Counted from the stretch's first letter, positions 9,254 to 18,756 are shown. The stretch is DNA of 64,000 nt from Gemmatimonadota bacterium (GCA_021299375.1 JAJTGR010000033.1:1-64000); one strand, 5' to 3'. Notes: generated from the sequence alone by a model not told the origin. Numbers and translations: made by a program.

Positions 9254-10390
9254 ATGATAGCATTCGATGCCCTGCTCTGGCTGGCTGCCGGCGTCCTGCT
9301 TGGCACGCTGGGCACCTGGCTCGTGGTGCGCCGCGTGGCCCGCGCCGATGTGGCCCGCGCGACGAGCGAGGCGGAGACTCGCGCCAAGGCCGGCGAGATG
9401 GCGTTGCGCGAGCAACTGGCGCGCCACGAGGCCGAGGCGACGCTGACGGCCCGCCATGGCAACGTGGCCGAGCTGCTGGCGCCCGTGCGCGACACGCTGG
9501 CGCGCTACGACGAGGCACTGGCGCAACTCGGGCGCGCGCAGGCCATGGTGGCCGGCCAGATCGGTGAACGGCTCGATGCCGTGGTGTCGTCCGGCGAATC
9601 GCTGCGGCGTGAGACGCAGCAGCTCTCGCAGGCGCTCCGCGCCCCCACCGTGCGCGGGCAGTGGGGCGAACTGCAGCTGCGCCGCGTGTGCGAACTGGCC
9701 GGCATGCTGGCCTACTGCGACTTCGAACCGCAGGTCACCGTGCGCACCGAGGAGGGGGTACAGCGCCCCGATCTCATTGTCCGTCTGCCGGGCGACCGGC
9801 GCCTCGTGGTCGACGCCAAGGCGCCACTGGCGGCGTATCTCGAGGCGGCGAGTGCGAGTGACGAGCGCACGCGCGCTGCCCGCCTCGCGGAGCATGCGAC
9901 GCAAGTGCGGGCGCATGTGCAGAAGCTTGCCGCCAAGCGTTACTGGGCCCAGTTCGAGGACGCCCCCGACTTCGTGGTGCTCTTCCTGCCCGGCGAAGCG
10001 TTCTTTGCTGCCGCCCTCGACGCCGACCCGTCGCTGCTGGAGGCGGCGCTCGGCGAGCGCGTCCTGCTGGCGACGCCCACCACGCTCATCGCGCTGCTCA
10101 AGGCCGCGGCCTACGGCTGGCGGCAGGAGCGGGTAGCCGCCGACGCGGCGCAGGTGGCCACGCTGGGGCGCGAGCTGCACGAACGGCTGGCCGTGTTCGA
10201 CGACCAGCTCGTGGAGCTCGGGCGCGGGCTGCAGCGCGCGGTGCTGGCCTACAACCGCGCGCTGGGGAGCCTGGAGTCGCGAGTGCTGGTGAGTGCCCGC
10301 AAGCTCGGGGCGCTGAGCGGCGTGGACACGCCCCTCGCGAGTCCGCCGCCCGTCGAGCTGGTGGTGCGCGGCGAACCCGACACCCCGTGA
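9254..10390 (+). CDS. rmuC: RmuC family DNA recombination/limiting protein
   Basis: A 378-residue protein with an N-terminal membrane anchor (residues 5-25), then an alanine-rich coiled coil (about 30-130) and a PD-(D/E)XK-like nuclease core. [18 protein letters not shown] is the strongly conserved RmuC signature. [10 protein letters not shown] and VVDAKAPL carry the Asp and Asp-x-Lys expected of the restriction-fold active site. In E. coli RmuC limits inversions at short inverted repeats; a nuclease activity is inferred from the fold. The start codon is 46 bases from the divergent YoaK gene. The stop overlaps the next start (GTGA). Confidence 0.9.
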   Translation: MIAFDALLWLAAGVLLGTLGTWLVVRRVARADVARATSEAETRAKAGEMALREQLARHEAEATLTARHGNVAELLAPVRDTLARYDEALAQLGRAQAMVAGQIGERLDAVVSSGESLRRETQQLSQALRAPTVRGQWGELQLRRVCELAGMLAYCDFEPQVTVRTEEGVQRPDLIVRLPGDRRLVVDAKAPLAAYLEAASASDERTRAARLAEHATQVRAHVQKLAAKRYWAQFEDAPDFVVLFLPGEAFFAAALDADPSLLEAALGERVLLATPTTLIALLKAAAYGWRQERVAADAAQVATLGRELHERLAVFDDQLVELGRGLQRAVLAYNRALGSLESRVLVSARKLGALSGVDTPLASPPPVELVVRGEPDTP

Positions 10391-11115
10391 CCGGCACCCT
10401 CGTCACCGCCCAGCGCGTGCTGCGGCGTGATCGCCGTGGGTCCTCGTCGCCGGTGGTGGTGGAGACCGAGGCAGGGCCGCGGTTCGTGAAGCTGCACGGT
10501 GCGTCGCAGGGGGTGCTCCCGTTGGTGGCGGAGATCATCGTGGCACAACTGGCCGAGGCGATCGGACTGCGCGTCCCGTCGCGGCAACTGGTACTGCTCC
10601 CGGCCGCGGCGCCCTGTGACGACGTGAGCGATGAACTGCGCGACCTGCTCGACGCGAGCGTCGGGCTCAATCTCGGGTTCGCCGTGCTCGATGGCGCCCG
10701 TGATCTGACGGCGGCCGAGTTCCCGCAGGTGGACCTCGAGACCGCGGCGCGCGTGCTCTGGCTGGATGCGCTGGTGCAAAACCTCGACCGTACGCCGCGC
10801 AACGCCAACCTGATGATGCGGCGCGGCACCGTGTGGTGCATCGACCATGGTGCCTGCCTGCCGTTCCAGCACGACTGGGCCGGCGTCACCGAAACGCACC
10901 CGCAGCGGGCGTACGACACGGCGAGCCACGTGTTCGCGTGGGCCGCGCCCGTACTGCCGGATATCCAGGCGGCGCTGGCGCCGCACGTCACCCGGTCGCT
11001 GCTCCACGCTGCCGTCGCGCCAGTGCCGGATGCGTGGCTCGGCGCCGACCCCGTACGTCGGCGCGCGGCGTACGCAGCATTTCTCTGGAAGCGGCTGCAA
11101 TATCGCAGCCGCTGA
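10387..11115 (+). CDS. HipA-like kinase domain protein
   Basis: A 242-residue protein with a compact HipA-type kinase fold. FVKLHG (33-38) supplies the ATP-binding lysine. [20 protein letters not shown] holds the catalytic-loop Asp134 and Asn139/Asn141, and the IDHG motif at 152-155 gives the metal-binding Asp. It is shorter than the about 440-residue HipA toxins and has no adjacent HipB-type DNA-binding antitoxin, so a classic toxin-antitoxin pair is not supported. GTG 10387 overlaps the rmuC stop, indicating co-transcription. The target is unknown. Confidence 0.8.
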   Translation: MTGTLVTAQRVLRRDRRGSSSPVVVETEAGPRFVKLHGASQGVLPLVAEIIVAQLAEAIGLRVPSRQLVLLPAAAPCDDVSDELRDLLDASVGLNLGFAVLDGARDLTAAEFPQVDLETAARVLWLDALVQNLDRTPRNANLMMRRGTVWCIDHGACLPFQHDWAGVTETHPQRAYDTASHVFAWAAPVLPDIQAALAPHVTRSLLHAAVAPVPDAWLGADPVRRRAAYAAFLWKRLQYRSR

Positions 11116-11254
11116 CCAGCGTCCCCCCGGCTTGCGGTTGTTTCACGCTGCGGGAGGGGATGCGGCGGTTTGCGGCCAGCTTCACCGATCATCGGGATCT
11201 CACGTCCCGAGTCCCGTGCGACGATGCGGTGGGCGAATCCGCGGCGCCTCGCCT

Positions 11255-11370
11255 TCTTCTCGGTCGCCCATACCCTGTACGCGCAACGGCAACGCGGAGG
11301 CCAACGTGCGGACGCCGCCGTGGGCTTCTTGCGTGGTGCGTGGGTGTCTGCACATGCCTGTCACCCGCGC
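11255..11370. repeat. Intergenic repeat, copy A (core)
   Basis: This core aligns with 12845-12960 in the same orientation. Over about 97 bases starting at the CCTGTACGCGCAACG segment the two copies agree at roughly 85 percent of positions by eye. Weaker similarity extends to about 11212 on the left and 11535 on the right, where both copies share a GTGCGCTGGT element. The block lies just 3' of a minus-strand gene, as does the other copy. No convincing protein is encoded in any frame. Confidence 0.65.
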
Positions 11371-11384
11371 CCCGCGCGGGTGAC
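11360..11384. terminator. Hairpin between convergent genes
   Basis: A perfect 11-base-pair inverted repeat (arms 11360-11370 and 11374-11384, loop CCC) lies between the convergent HipA-like and lipoprotein genes, at the right edge of repeat copy A. It lacks a T run on either strand, so it may be a weak bidirectional terminator or part of the repeat's folding. The second repeat copy keeps only part of this stem. Confidence 0.4.
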
Positions 11385-11599
11385 AAATGCCGCCTGGCGG
11401 TGCCATCACCGCCCCATCCCGTCTCGACGCGCCGAATCACTCGCCCACTGCGTCGCGCCCGCCTGCGTGGTTCGCCCACATCGATCGGACCCCAAACCTC
11501 GCCGCGCACCCCGTGCGCTGGTAAGAAACCCAGCGCCGAACGGCGCAGAAGCGACGCGACGCGCGGTGGTGCGTCGCCCCTGCGTACGTTGGTGTGGCG

Positions 11600-12505
11600 T
11601 TACGAGCCCGGCTGGGCGATCGAGACGCTGCCGACGGTGAGGACGCCAGCGCCGAGGCTCTGCACGCGGATCCTGTTCACCCCGGCGACAAGGTTGGCGA
11701 CGATCGTCGTGGAAGCGGAGCGCGAAAAATCGGCGGCGCCGGAGTTGTTCCACGCTGTGGCCGTCCGCACGGCGCTCAGCGAGGCCGCGGCCATTGCGCC
11801 ATTGACGCTCACCGAGAAGGCCGGCTTCGCGCCTGCGAGCCGAAGCTGGTTGATGCTGATCTCGTAGCGACCGGCGACGTTGGCGGTGACCGGGAAATCG
11901 CCGGCTTCACCGGCTCTGTCGAGCTGCGTGGCGCCGCGGACGGCGGAGTTGAACGAGATGCCGACGACGCTCGCACCACCAAGGTTGGTGACCTGCCAAT
12001 AGCCGGACGCGGCACAGTTCCGCGCCCGCGACACGCTGCCGCCGCATGTCCCCGGTACGACGATGGGCAATTGGACGGTCGCTACCCGATCGGTGCTGTC
12101 AAACGCTCGCACCACGAGTTGCAGGTTACGCCCCAGATCGATGGAGCTCGCGACGCCGCTCCACGTGAAGGTAAAGGGCGCGGCGGTCGAATTGCCGAGG
12201 TAACTCTCGGTCATGCCGAGATAGCCCATGGCCCCGATGGAGTATTCGACGCGTACCACGCTGGCGTTGGTGACGACACGAATGGGGGTTCCCGGTGCAA
12301 CGGTTGATCCGAAGCCCAGCCCACTGATCGCTACCGTGGGCATCGGCGTGGGGGCGGGGGCAGGGGGCTTCGCGGTGGCCGGGGCCTTCGCGGCGGCGGG
12401 GGACAGCGCGGCCGGCGTTGCTGATGAAGGGGCCGTCACGTCGCTCGACGGCGAGCAGGCCGCGAGGCCAAGCGCGAGGACGATGAGTGTGCGACGGGTG
12501 CGCAT
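11600..12505 (-). CDS. Lipoprotein with Ig-like and carbohydrate-binding-like modules
   Basis: A 301-residue predicted lipoprotein. The N-terminus MRTRRTLIVLALGLAAC gives a lipobox with Cys17. A proline/alanine-rich linker (about 18-60) follows. Residues about 60-170 resemble an Ig-like domain (VRVEYSIGA, FTWSGVAS). Residues about 175-300 read like a CBM6/CBM35-type beta sandwich (AGRYEISINQLRL, FSVSVNGA, LVAGVNRIRVQS). I chose the ATG at 12505 because upstream starts lack a signal peptide. The gene is a single unit flanked by two copies of an intergenic repeat. Binding to sugar or cell-wall polymers is inferred only from the fold pattern. Confidence 0.75.
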   Translation of the reverse strand: MRTRRTLIVLALGLAACSPSSDVTAPSSATPAALSPAAAKAPATAKPPAPAPTPMPTVAISGLGFGSTVAPGTPIRVVTNASVVRVEYSIGAMGYLGMTESYLGNSTAAPFTFTWSGVASSIDLGRNLQLVVRAFDSTDRVATVQLPIVVPGTCGGSVSRARNCAASGYWQVTNLGGASVVGISFNSAVRGATQLDRAGEAGDFPVTANVAGRYEISINQLRLAGAKPAFSVSVNGAMAAASLSAVRTATAWNNSGAADFSRSASTTIVANLVAGVNRIRVQSLGAGVLTVGSVSIAQPGS

Positions 12506-12844
12506 GGACAAGCGGGGAGGTGGTGGAGTCGCCCGTGGCGGTGCTCGAAGGATTCGGCACCACCACGGCGACATGCAGACGCTACCTCGCCACATGGCAC
12601 TCGGCAAGCATGCGTTTCTCACCACGGCATCGAACAACGACTGCCTCCACCGTACGAGGCGCATGTCGACAACATCATGATCGGGTTGCCGCGCGCCAGC
12701 CGGCTCGTCGGGGCTCTCGCCGGGGCGCTGCGTGAGGTGCCCGCGGAATACACGCGGACTGGCGAGCCCGACGGACCGTCTCGGGCCTGTACGTACCGCA
12801 CGCCGTGCCGCGACGCGCCGGGTGACGCCGCCGTGCCACGATGT

Positions 12845-12960
12845 CCCCTCGGTCGCTCGTCCCCTGCACGCGCAACGACAACGCGGAGGTCGACGCGCAG
12901 ACGCCGCCGTGGGCTTCTCTCATTGTGCGTGGGTGTCTGCGCATTCCCGTCACTCGCGCG
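12845..12960. repeat. Intergenic repeat, copy B (core)
   Basis: Second copy of the repeat at 11255-11370, same orientation, sharing CGCAACG-CAACGCGGAGG, ACGCCGCCGTGGGCTTCT and GTGCGTGGGTGTCTGC blocks. The wider similarity runs from about 12806 to 13113, ending a few bases 3' of the acidic-protein gene. The rest of the gap 12506-13115 holds the promoter region of the lipoprotein gene, in which I see no clear motif. Confidence 0.65.
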
Positions 12961-13115
12961 GTGCGCGCGATGCCGGCCCTCGCCGCGCTCGGCCGCTCGC
13001 CCGTCTCGACACCCCACAGCACTCCCCGCACGTGCCGCGCCGATGAGCAACCCGCGACAACGTGGAGCGCAGGGCGAATCGCCGCCGAGCCCGGTGCGCT
13101 GGTGAGGAATGCCGA

Positions 13116-13745
13116 CTAGAGCGACCCCAGCAGGTCGTCGATTGCCTTCTTGTCGGCATCCTCCAGCGGCTCGGCGCCGTGGATGATGCGTTGCAGGATG
13201 TCGACCGCCTCGGCGGCGAGGTCGTCGGGGTGCTGGCGGTCCTTCTCGAAGCGCACGATATGACCGAGCAGGATCGTCTCGAACGGCGTCTCGTCGCCGC
13301 CTTCGTCGTCGTCGCCCGCTTCGTCCTCGTCGTCCTCATCCGCGTCGTCATCCTGGGCGCCCACCGAGGCTTCGTAGCTGGGGACGCTGGCCTTCCACGG
13401 TTCGGCGTCGTGCACGTCGGCCTCGAGCAGGGTGCGCGGCACGAGGGCAAAGAGCCGGCACTGCAAGCCCGGCGCTTCTTCGTAGGCAAACAGCCCGAGC
13501 GGCACCGGCTCGTCGAACAGGTGCAGCTCGATCAGGCGCGCGATCGCCTCGGCGGGCATGGCACTGCGGGCGACCATGCGGCCGTCGATGTACGCGGCGA
13601 GCGCCGACGACTCCGGGGCGCGCGGGTCGTCGAGCTGTGCCACCTGAATCGACACCGGCTCGCGCGTGGTGACGAAGACGGCCGGGCGGGCCTCGTCGTC
13701 GGACGAGGGAGCATCGTCGGTGGGATCGAATTCGTCAGCGGACAT
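13116..13745 (-). CDS. Acidic protein of unknown function
   Basis: A 209-residue soluble protein with two strongly acidic segments: the N-terminus (ADEFDPTDDAPSSDDE) and a middle run of Asp/Glu at about residues 130-152. The part between (VSIQVAQLDD to LVPRTLLEADV) looks like a small alpha/beta domain, and the C-terminal 50 residues are helical (HIVRFEKDRQHPDDL). I recognise no family. The ATG at 13745 is preferred over upstream frames that are basic and unlike the rest. It is the first gene upstream of repeat copy B. Confidence 0.7.
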   Translation of the reverse strand: MSADEFDPTDDAPSSDDEARPAVFVTTREPVSIQVAQLDDPRAPESSALAAYIDGRMVARSAMPAEAIARLIELHLFDEPVPLGLFAYEEAPGLQCRLFALVPRTLLEADVHDAEPWKASVPSYEASVGAQDDDADEDDEDEAGDDDEGGDETPFETILLGHIVRFEKDRQHPDDLAAEAVDILQRIIHGAEPLEDADKKAIDDLLGSL

Positions 13746-13886
13746 CGAGGCACGTCGGGAAGAACGGTGGGACGGTTGCTGGCACCCGGAAGCTAGTCGC
13801 TGGCGGCGAACGGCGGCACCACGCACCGCGGTACACGCACGGCGTCACGCGGAACAGCGTGATCGGGTTTGGCGTGACGCGTGTGC

Positions 13887-15686
13887 TCAGATGGCGCCTG
13901 CCACCTCGTTCACATCAGTCTGCTCGAAAACCGTTCCCAGCCATCGCAGGACTGGCCACAGTTCGAGCAGCACGATGCCACTGGCGAGGATCGTGGCCAG
14001 CAACACCGACCAACCGCCCCAATCGTTTGTCAGCCAGAGTGCCAGCGCGGCGGCGCCCACGGGGAACACCAGCGCCACGGCAGCCACGAGCGTGGTGGCG
14101 CCGGTGGTCAGGAGGTTCTGCCCCATGGTCTCGAAGCCGCGGGCCTCCGTGCCCAGACGCACCCACGCCGGAAAGAGCAACGCGGTGCCGTTGTGGATGG
14201 TGAACATCAGCGCGTTGAACGCCGGCACACCAACGGCGACCGCCACGACCATGGGGATGGTGCCGCCACTCTCCACGAGCAGTTGCGGGTCCTGGAGGAC
14301 CATGGCCAGCGGGACCGTCATGAGTGACCACACGGTGATGGAGTGCAGCAGGGTCACCGCGGCGATTTCGGCGGTCACAATGCGCCAGCCGTCGAGTGGC
14401 ATCGTCTTGAGCATGGCGAGGCGTGGCAGGTCGAGGCGCAGGTCGAAGCGCATCCACAGCGGGCCGACAAAGAGCAGCATGGCGCCCCACCCCATCGTGA
14501 CGCCCAGGAATGCGTCGGCCGCATTCTCGGATGCGGACCGGGCCGCGAACGCCAGCACCGAGAGCCCCACGATGAACGCGATGAGCTGGGTACGCCACGC
14601 GCCACCGCGCAGCGCCGCGACGACATTTTTCCACGCGATGGCCACCTCGGGGCGACCCGTGAGCGACAGCGCCGGCACACGCGCCAGCTTGCCCGTGCGT
14701 GACCGCGCCTGCCCCATCTGCGAGGCGCGGAAGCGCTGCAGGCGCTCCGCCCGATGCTGCGTTGCTTCAATGGCCGATTCCTCGAACGCGCGATCGAGGC
14801 GCACGACCCAGACGTAGTGGACGAGCAGGATGAGCGCTGCCCAAAGCGCGGAGGCGCCCCACGCCGCCGAGCCGGCCCCGAACACCGGGGCGAGCAGGGC
14901 CCGCACGGGCCAGAGTGCGGCCGATGGTACCGGCGACTGCAGCGCCGTGGCCACGGCGGTGAGCGTGTCCCGCACGCCGCCGACGCTGGCCTGAACGAGC
15001 GCGGGGAGCGCCGCGAACAGACCGTACCCCACGGCGCCGATGAGTGTCCCGAAAACGGCCAGTGGCAACAGGCTGCGACGCCGTCCGGCGCGGCCATGCT
15101 CGAGGGCGCTGGCGCGCACGATCGACGAGCCCAGGCGATGCAGCGCCAGCGTCGAGAAGAGCATCCAGAGACCAAGCGCCCGCTCCCACGACGCGAGCGA
15201 CGCCGCGTTCCCACGGAAGATGACCGTGAAGATCAGCGTGTTCACCAGAATCGCGACCTGCAGGCGCAGCAGCTTGGCGTGCACAAGGCCGCGCCGGGTG
15301 ATCGGCGCCGGGAACAGGAAGGCGACCTCCGGTGGCGAGAACGCCAACGCGCTACGGTCACTCCCGAACAGCCACCAGCGCGCCGATGATGCCAACAGCA
15401 GGGTGCTGGCAAGCAACAGGGCCACGGGCGACTGCAGAAGCGCGGTGAGCGGTGCGCCGTCGGTGCGCGTGTTGCGGAAGAGCGCCCACCAGATATACAG
15501 CACGCCCAGCAGCACCGCGCTGATGTAGCGCGGGCTGCGCACGCGCGCGGCCTGCGCCCGCAGGCGGTTCACCAGCGTGCGGGAATGGAGGAACAGCAGC
15601 GCCCGGGCCGGCGCCGGGCGGCGCGCGGGTTGCGGCGCGTCGGCGGTCTCGTTGCGCAGCATGGCCGCCTCGGCGTGGCGTGTCAC
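13887..15686 (-). CDS. ABC exporter permease
   Basis: A 599-residue membrane protein with roughly 10-12 hydrophobic segments, of the type annotated as putative ABC exporter permease. After a basic, cytoplasmic N-terminus the first helices are at about 55-75 and 88-105. The segment SPPEVAFLFPAPITRRGLV is characteristic of this family, which works with an ABC-2-like ATPase. A long soluble loop lies around 315-365. The GTG start is 3 bases after the stop of the ATPase gene, so the two are surely one operon. The exported substrate is unknown. Confidence 0.85.
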   Translation of the reverse strand: MTRHAEAAMLRNETADAPQPARRPAPARALLFLHSRTLVNRLRAQAARVRSPRYISAVLLGVLYIWWALFRNTRTDGAPLTALLQSPVALLLASTLLLASSARWWLFGSDRSALAFSPPEVAFLFPAPITRRGLVHAKLLRLQVAILVNTLIFTVIFRGNAASLASWERALGLWMLFSTLALHRLGSSIVRASALEHGRAGRRRSLLPLAVFGTLIGAVGYGLFAALPALVQASVGGVRDTLTAVATALQSPVPSAALWPVRALLAPVFGAGSAAWGASALWAALILLVHYVWVVRLDRAFEESAIEATQHRAERLQRFRASQMGQARSRTGKLARVPALSLTGRPEVAIAWKNVVAALRGGAWRTQLIAFIVGLSVLAFAARSASENAADAFLGVTMGWGAMLLFVGPLWMRFDLRLDLPRLAMLKTMPLDGWRIVTAEIAAVTLLHSITVWSLMTVPLAMVLQDPQLLVESGGTIPMVVAVAVGVPAFNALMFTIHNGTALLFPAWVRLGTEARGFETMGQNLLTTGATTLVAAVALVFPVGAAALALWLTNDWGGWSVLLATILASGIVLLELWPVLRWLGTVFEQTDVNEVAGAI

Positions 15687-15689
15687 CGG

Positions 15690-16430
15690 TCAGGCCGCCG
15701 ACGGCAGTGCGTCGTTGCCCGTGAGCGCGATGAAGATTTCCTCGAGCGTTCGCCCCGCGAGCGCAGGCCGCTCGGCCACGATCTCGGCGATCGTGCCGAA
15801 AGCCGCGACCTCGCCGCGGCGAATGACGAGCAGGCGTGTGCACAGCTCCTCGACGAGGTGCAGCAGGTGCGAGCTGAGGATCACCGCCGTCCCTTCGCGG
15901 GCGCGGGCCGTGATGGTCTCCTTCATGCGGCGGATACCCACCGGGTCGAGGCCGGTGAGCGGTTCGTCGAGCAGCAGGGCCGCGGGCCGATGCAGGAGGC
16001 CGCAGGCAATGGCCAGCTTCTGCTTCATGCCACGCGAGAGCTCGGTGGGAAGCGCGTCGCGCTTGGCGGTGAGTTCGAGCTCCTCCAGCAGGCCGGGAAT
16101 GCGCGGCCCCGCGTCGGGCACACCGTAGAGGCGGGCCACGAACTGCAGGTGCTCGGTGACCGTCAGATAGTCGAAGAGCTGTGGCTCATCGGGAATGAAC
16201 GCCAGCCGCGCCTTGGCGGCGACGGGGTCGCCCTGCAGATCGACACCGGCGATCCGGATGCGCCCCGAGGTGGGCTGCAGGATGCCGGCGAGGGTGCGCA
16301 GTGTCGTGGTCTTGCCGGCCCCGTTGGGGCCGACCAGCCCCAGGACATCGCCAGGCGCGACCGCGAACGAAAGCGACTGCACGGCGACCGTGTCGCCGTA
16401 CAGCTTGGTGAAGCCGTCCACCTCGATCAC
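15690..16430 (-). CDS. ABC transporter ATP-binding protein
   Basis: A 246-residue ABC ATPase: Walker A GPNGAGKTT (34-42), Q-loop region IPDEPQLFDYLTVTEHL, signature LSRGMKQKL (131-139), Walker B ALLLDEP (151-157), and the switch His in ILSSHLLHLVEEL. The sequence is of the DrrA/CcmA/ABC-2 class, which pairs with single-chain permeases. It is translated before the permease gene and overlaps the preceding lipoprotein gene by four bases. Together the three genes probably form an export operon. Confidence 0.93.
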   Translation of the reverse strand: MIEVDGFTKLYGDTVAVQSLSFAVAPGDVLGLVGPNGAGKTTTLRTLAGILQPTSGRIRIAGVDLQGDPVAAKARLAFIPDEPQLFDYLTVTEHLQFVARLYGVPDAGPRIPGLLEELELTAKRDALPTELSRGMKQKLAIACGLLHRPAALLLDEPLTGLDPVGIRRMKETITARAREGTAVILSSHLLHLVEELCTRLLVIRRGEVAAFGTIAEIVAERPALAGRTLEEIFIALTGNDALPSAA

Positions 16431-17368
16431 GGCGTCCCCGGCGGCAGCACGAGCGGGGCGGAGAGCGTGGCTGTCAGCAGGGCGCCACTTGAAAGACAGC
16501 GTTCGGTCACCGTGTTGCGAGCGGCAGCCACCGTGCCCGCCGCGGCACCGCCGGCCGCGCCGATGACGGCCCCGCGGGTGCCACCGCCAAGCACACGGCC
16601 GAGAATGCCGCCGATGATGGCGCCGGTGATGACCTTTCCCTGGTCGCCCCCCTTGGACACCTGCCGCTCGGTGGTGGTGGCGTCGGCCACCTGCACCGAC
16701 CCCTCGGCGGGGACGAACACCCCGTTCAGCTGAACGCCCCGTAGGCGGAAGGCAAACCGCCCGTCAGCGGCCAGCGGCGCCATTTCCACCAGGATCGGGG
16801 TGCCGGGCGGGAGCATGGCGCCGTCGGGGCCACGCACCTCGGCGACGAGCGATACCACGAACCGGTCGCCTGGCCGGTTGGCCAGCGAACAGATCGGGGT
16901 ATTGGTGGGTCCCGACAGCGCGACCCCGGCGGCGATGGCGCGGGCAGGTGCCGAGGGGGCGGGTTCCGGCGCCGGGAGGGTGGGCGCCGACGCCGGCGTC
17001 TCGATGGAAGCCTCCAGTGGCGCCGGCGAGGGGACGGTCGGGGTGGGCGCCGGCGTGCGCGTCGGCGCCCGGCGCGGCGCTGACGCCGAGCGGCTGGCCG
17101 GCCGTGACACGGCCGTCGGCTGGGCCGTCGGCTGGGCCGCCGGCGTCGGAGCGGCCGCGGGTTTCAGTGCCGAGGGCGCCGTGCTGACCGCCGTGTCGCC
17201 GATGGCCACGGACGGGGTGGCCGACGACGCCAAGGTCAGGTCGCGTGCCAGCGCCGAGTCGACCGAGGCCGTCTCCGCCGAGCGGTCGGCACAGCCCAGC
17301 AGCACAGCCGCCCCCAGGGCCCGCACACCAAGGCGATGCAGGCTGCAATCAAGTTGCCTCATGGGCAT
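16427..17368 (-). CDS. Lipoprotein with glycine-zipper segment
   Basis: A 313-residue predicted lipoprotein: basic start, hydrophobic core and VLLGC lipobox (Cys about 26). A long Ala/Pro/Thr-rich region (about 50-145) separates the anchor from a compact C-terminal domain (PICSLANRPGDRFVVSLVAEV and on). Near the end a glycine-zipper hydrophobic stretch (about 250-280; GAIIGGILGRVLGGGTRGA) may insert into or associate with membrane. It resembles C-terminal parts of VirB10/TrbI-type proteins only loosely. First gene of the ABC exporter operon, with which it overlaps. Its role is unknown. Confidence 0.75.
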   Translation of the reverse strand: MPMRQLDCSLHRLGVRALGAAVLLGCADRSAETASVDSALARDLTLASSATPSVAIGDTAVSTAPSALKPAAAPTPAAQPTAQPTAVSRPASRSASAPRRAPTRTPAPTPTVPSPAPLEASIETPASAPTLPAPEPAPSAPARAIAAGVALSGPTNTPICSLANRPGDRFVVSLVAEVRGPDGAMLPPGTPILVEMAPLAADGRFAFRLRGVQLNGVFVPAEGSVQVADATTTERQVSKGGDQGKVITGAIIGGILGRVLGGGTRGAVIGAAGGAAAGTVAAARNTVTERCLSSGALLTATLSAPLVLPPGTP

Positions 17369-17457
17369 GACGATAGTCGGAGTATGGAGTGGCCCGCCAC
17401 CGTTGCAGCGCCGGGACCGGCCTCCTCTCTTTACGCCCGGTCAGGCTTGGCGTTCCC

Positions 17458-18756
17458 ATGCTGCCTGTCAACCACCACGCCCCGTCACGCGTCATGCCGC
17501 TCATGGAAGTCGACTTCACGCCGCCGCCTACGGCGAAGCACGTGTTCGTCGCCAGGCAGCCGATCTTCGACGAGCGGAACCGGCGCGTAGCGTATGAGTT
17601 GCTCTATCGGTCCACGCGGGACGCCACCCAGGCCGGCGGCAACGTGCCGGCGGCGCTCATGTGTGGGGACACGGCGCTGCACGCACTGCTGTCGATCGGC
17701 CTCGACCGGCTTACGGCGGGCACCACAGCCTTCGTGAACGTCACCGAGGAGCACCTGCTCGGGGACCTCTACAAGATCTTCCCACCGCAGGACGTTGTCC
17801 TCGAGCTGCTGGAATCGATCGACGGGACGCCGGCGGTGGTCGACGCCTGCGCGCGCGCCGTCCGCGACGGGTACACGCTCGCGCTGGACGACTACGACGG
17901 GCGCCCGTCGCTCGATCCGCTGCTGGAATACGTGTCGATCGTGAAGCTCGACATGCTGGCCGTGGCCGACGTACGCGACCTCGCGCCCACGGTGACGTCC
18001 CTGCGCGGCCGCGGGCTCAAGGTCCTCGCCGAACGGCTGGAGACGGCGGAGGCGGTGCAGATCGCGCGCGAGCTGGGGTGCACACTCTTTCAGGGCTACG
18101 TGTACAGTCGCCCGGAGACGATCGACGGCCGCGCCGTCGACGTGCAGCAGGCGACGGTGTTCCGCATCATGGCGCTGCTCAACGCGCCTGACACCACGGA
18201 TCGCGCCCTCGAGGAGGCGTTTCGCAGTCATCCCTCGCTGTCGCTGTCGCTGCTGCGCATCGTCAACTCCGCGGCCTTCGGCGGACGTGGTGTGGAGTCG
18301 ATCCCGCACGCGCTGCAGCTGGTGGGACGTGAGGCGCTGTCCCGCTGGATGCTCATCATGCTGATGGCCAGCGTCGGCTCACGCAGTGCGGTCGCCCATG
18401 AAGCGGTCCTGAGCGCACTGGTGCGCGGTCGGTTCTGCGAGACGGTCACGGCACACATCGGCCTCGGCGATCCGGCCGCGCGTTTCCTGCTCGGCCTGCT
18501 GTCGCGCATGGATGCCCTGCTCGGCATGCCAAAGGCCGAGCTGCTCGAGCGGCTCCCGGTGAGTGCCGAGCTGCGGCACGCGCTGGTCGACGGCACGGGG
18601 CCCGATGCGGCGATCCTGGCGCTGGCCGACGACTACGAGCGGGCCGACTGGCACGCGGTGGAAGCGCAGGCCCCCCATCTCGAGCTGTCGGCGCTGTACA
18701 CCGAAGCGGTGACCTGGGCCACCGAGCGCTTGGCGCGGGCCACGTCCACCCGCTGA
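17458..18756 (+). CDS. EAL-like and HDOD domain signalling protein (YuxH type)
   Basis: A 432-residue protein. Residues about 25-225 are an EAL-fold domain beginning FVARQPIFDERNRRVAYELL, where the catalytic EAL Glu context is ELL and metal ligands are largely absent, so c-di-GMP hydrolysis is unlikely. Residues about 230-420 are an HDOD domain (SHPSLSLSLLRIVNSAAFG, VGREALSRWMLIMLM). The same fusion in Vibrio (CdgJ) affects motility. Possible starts are 17458, 17494 and 17503; none has a strong ribosome binding site. It converges on motB and opens the flagellar region. Confidence 0.85.
   Translation: MLPVNHHAPSRVMPLMEVDFTPPPTAKHVFVARQPIFDERNRRVAYELLYRSTRDATQAGGNVPAALMCGDTALHALLSIGLDRLTAGTTAFVNVTEEHLLGDLYKIFPPQDVVLELLESIDGTPAVVDACARAVRDGYTLALDDYDGRPSLDPLLEYVSIVKLDMLAVADVRDLAPTVTSLRGRGLKVLAERLETAEAVQIARELGCTLFQGYVYSRPETIDGRAVDVQQATVFRIMALLNAPDTTDRALEEAFRSHPSLSLSLLRIVNSAAFGGRGVESIPHALQLVGREALSRWMLIMLMASVGSRSAVAHEAVLSALVRGRFCETVTAHIGLGDPAARFLLGLLSRMDALLGMPKAELLERLPVSAELRHALVDGTGPDAAILALADDYERADWHAVEAQAPHLELSALYTEAVTWATERLARATSTR

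Noticed and set aside
11189-11509. Small minus-strand frames inside the repeat copies (with similar VTGM-RHPRT peptides in both)
   Set aside because: The peptide likeness follows from the DNA repeat; both are Arg-rich, have no ribosome binding site and keep no common start.
17391-17412. A TGGCCC...TTGCAG element upstream of the EAL-HDOD gene as a sigma54 promoter
   Set aside because: GG and GC are 12 bases apart instead of 10, which sigma54 does not tolerate.
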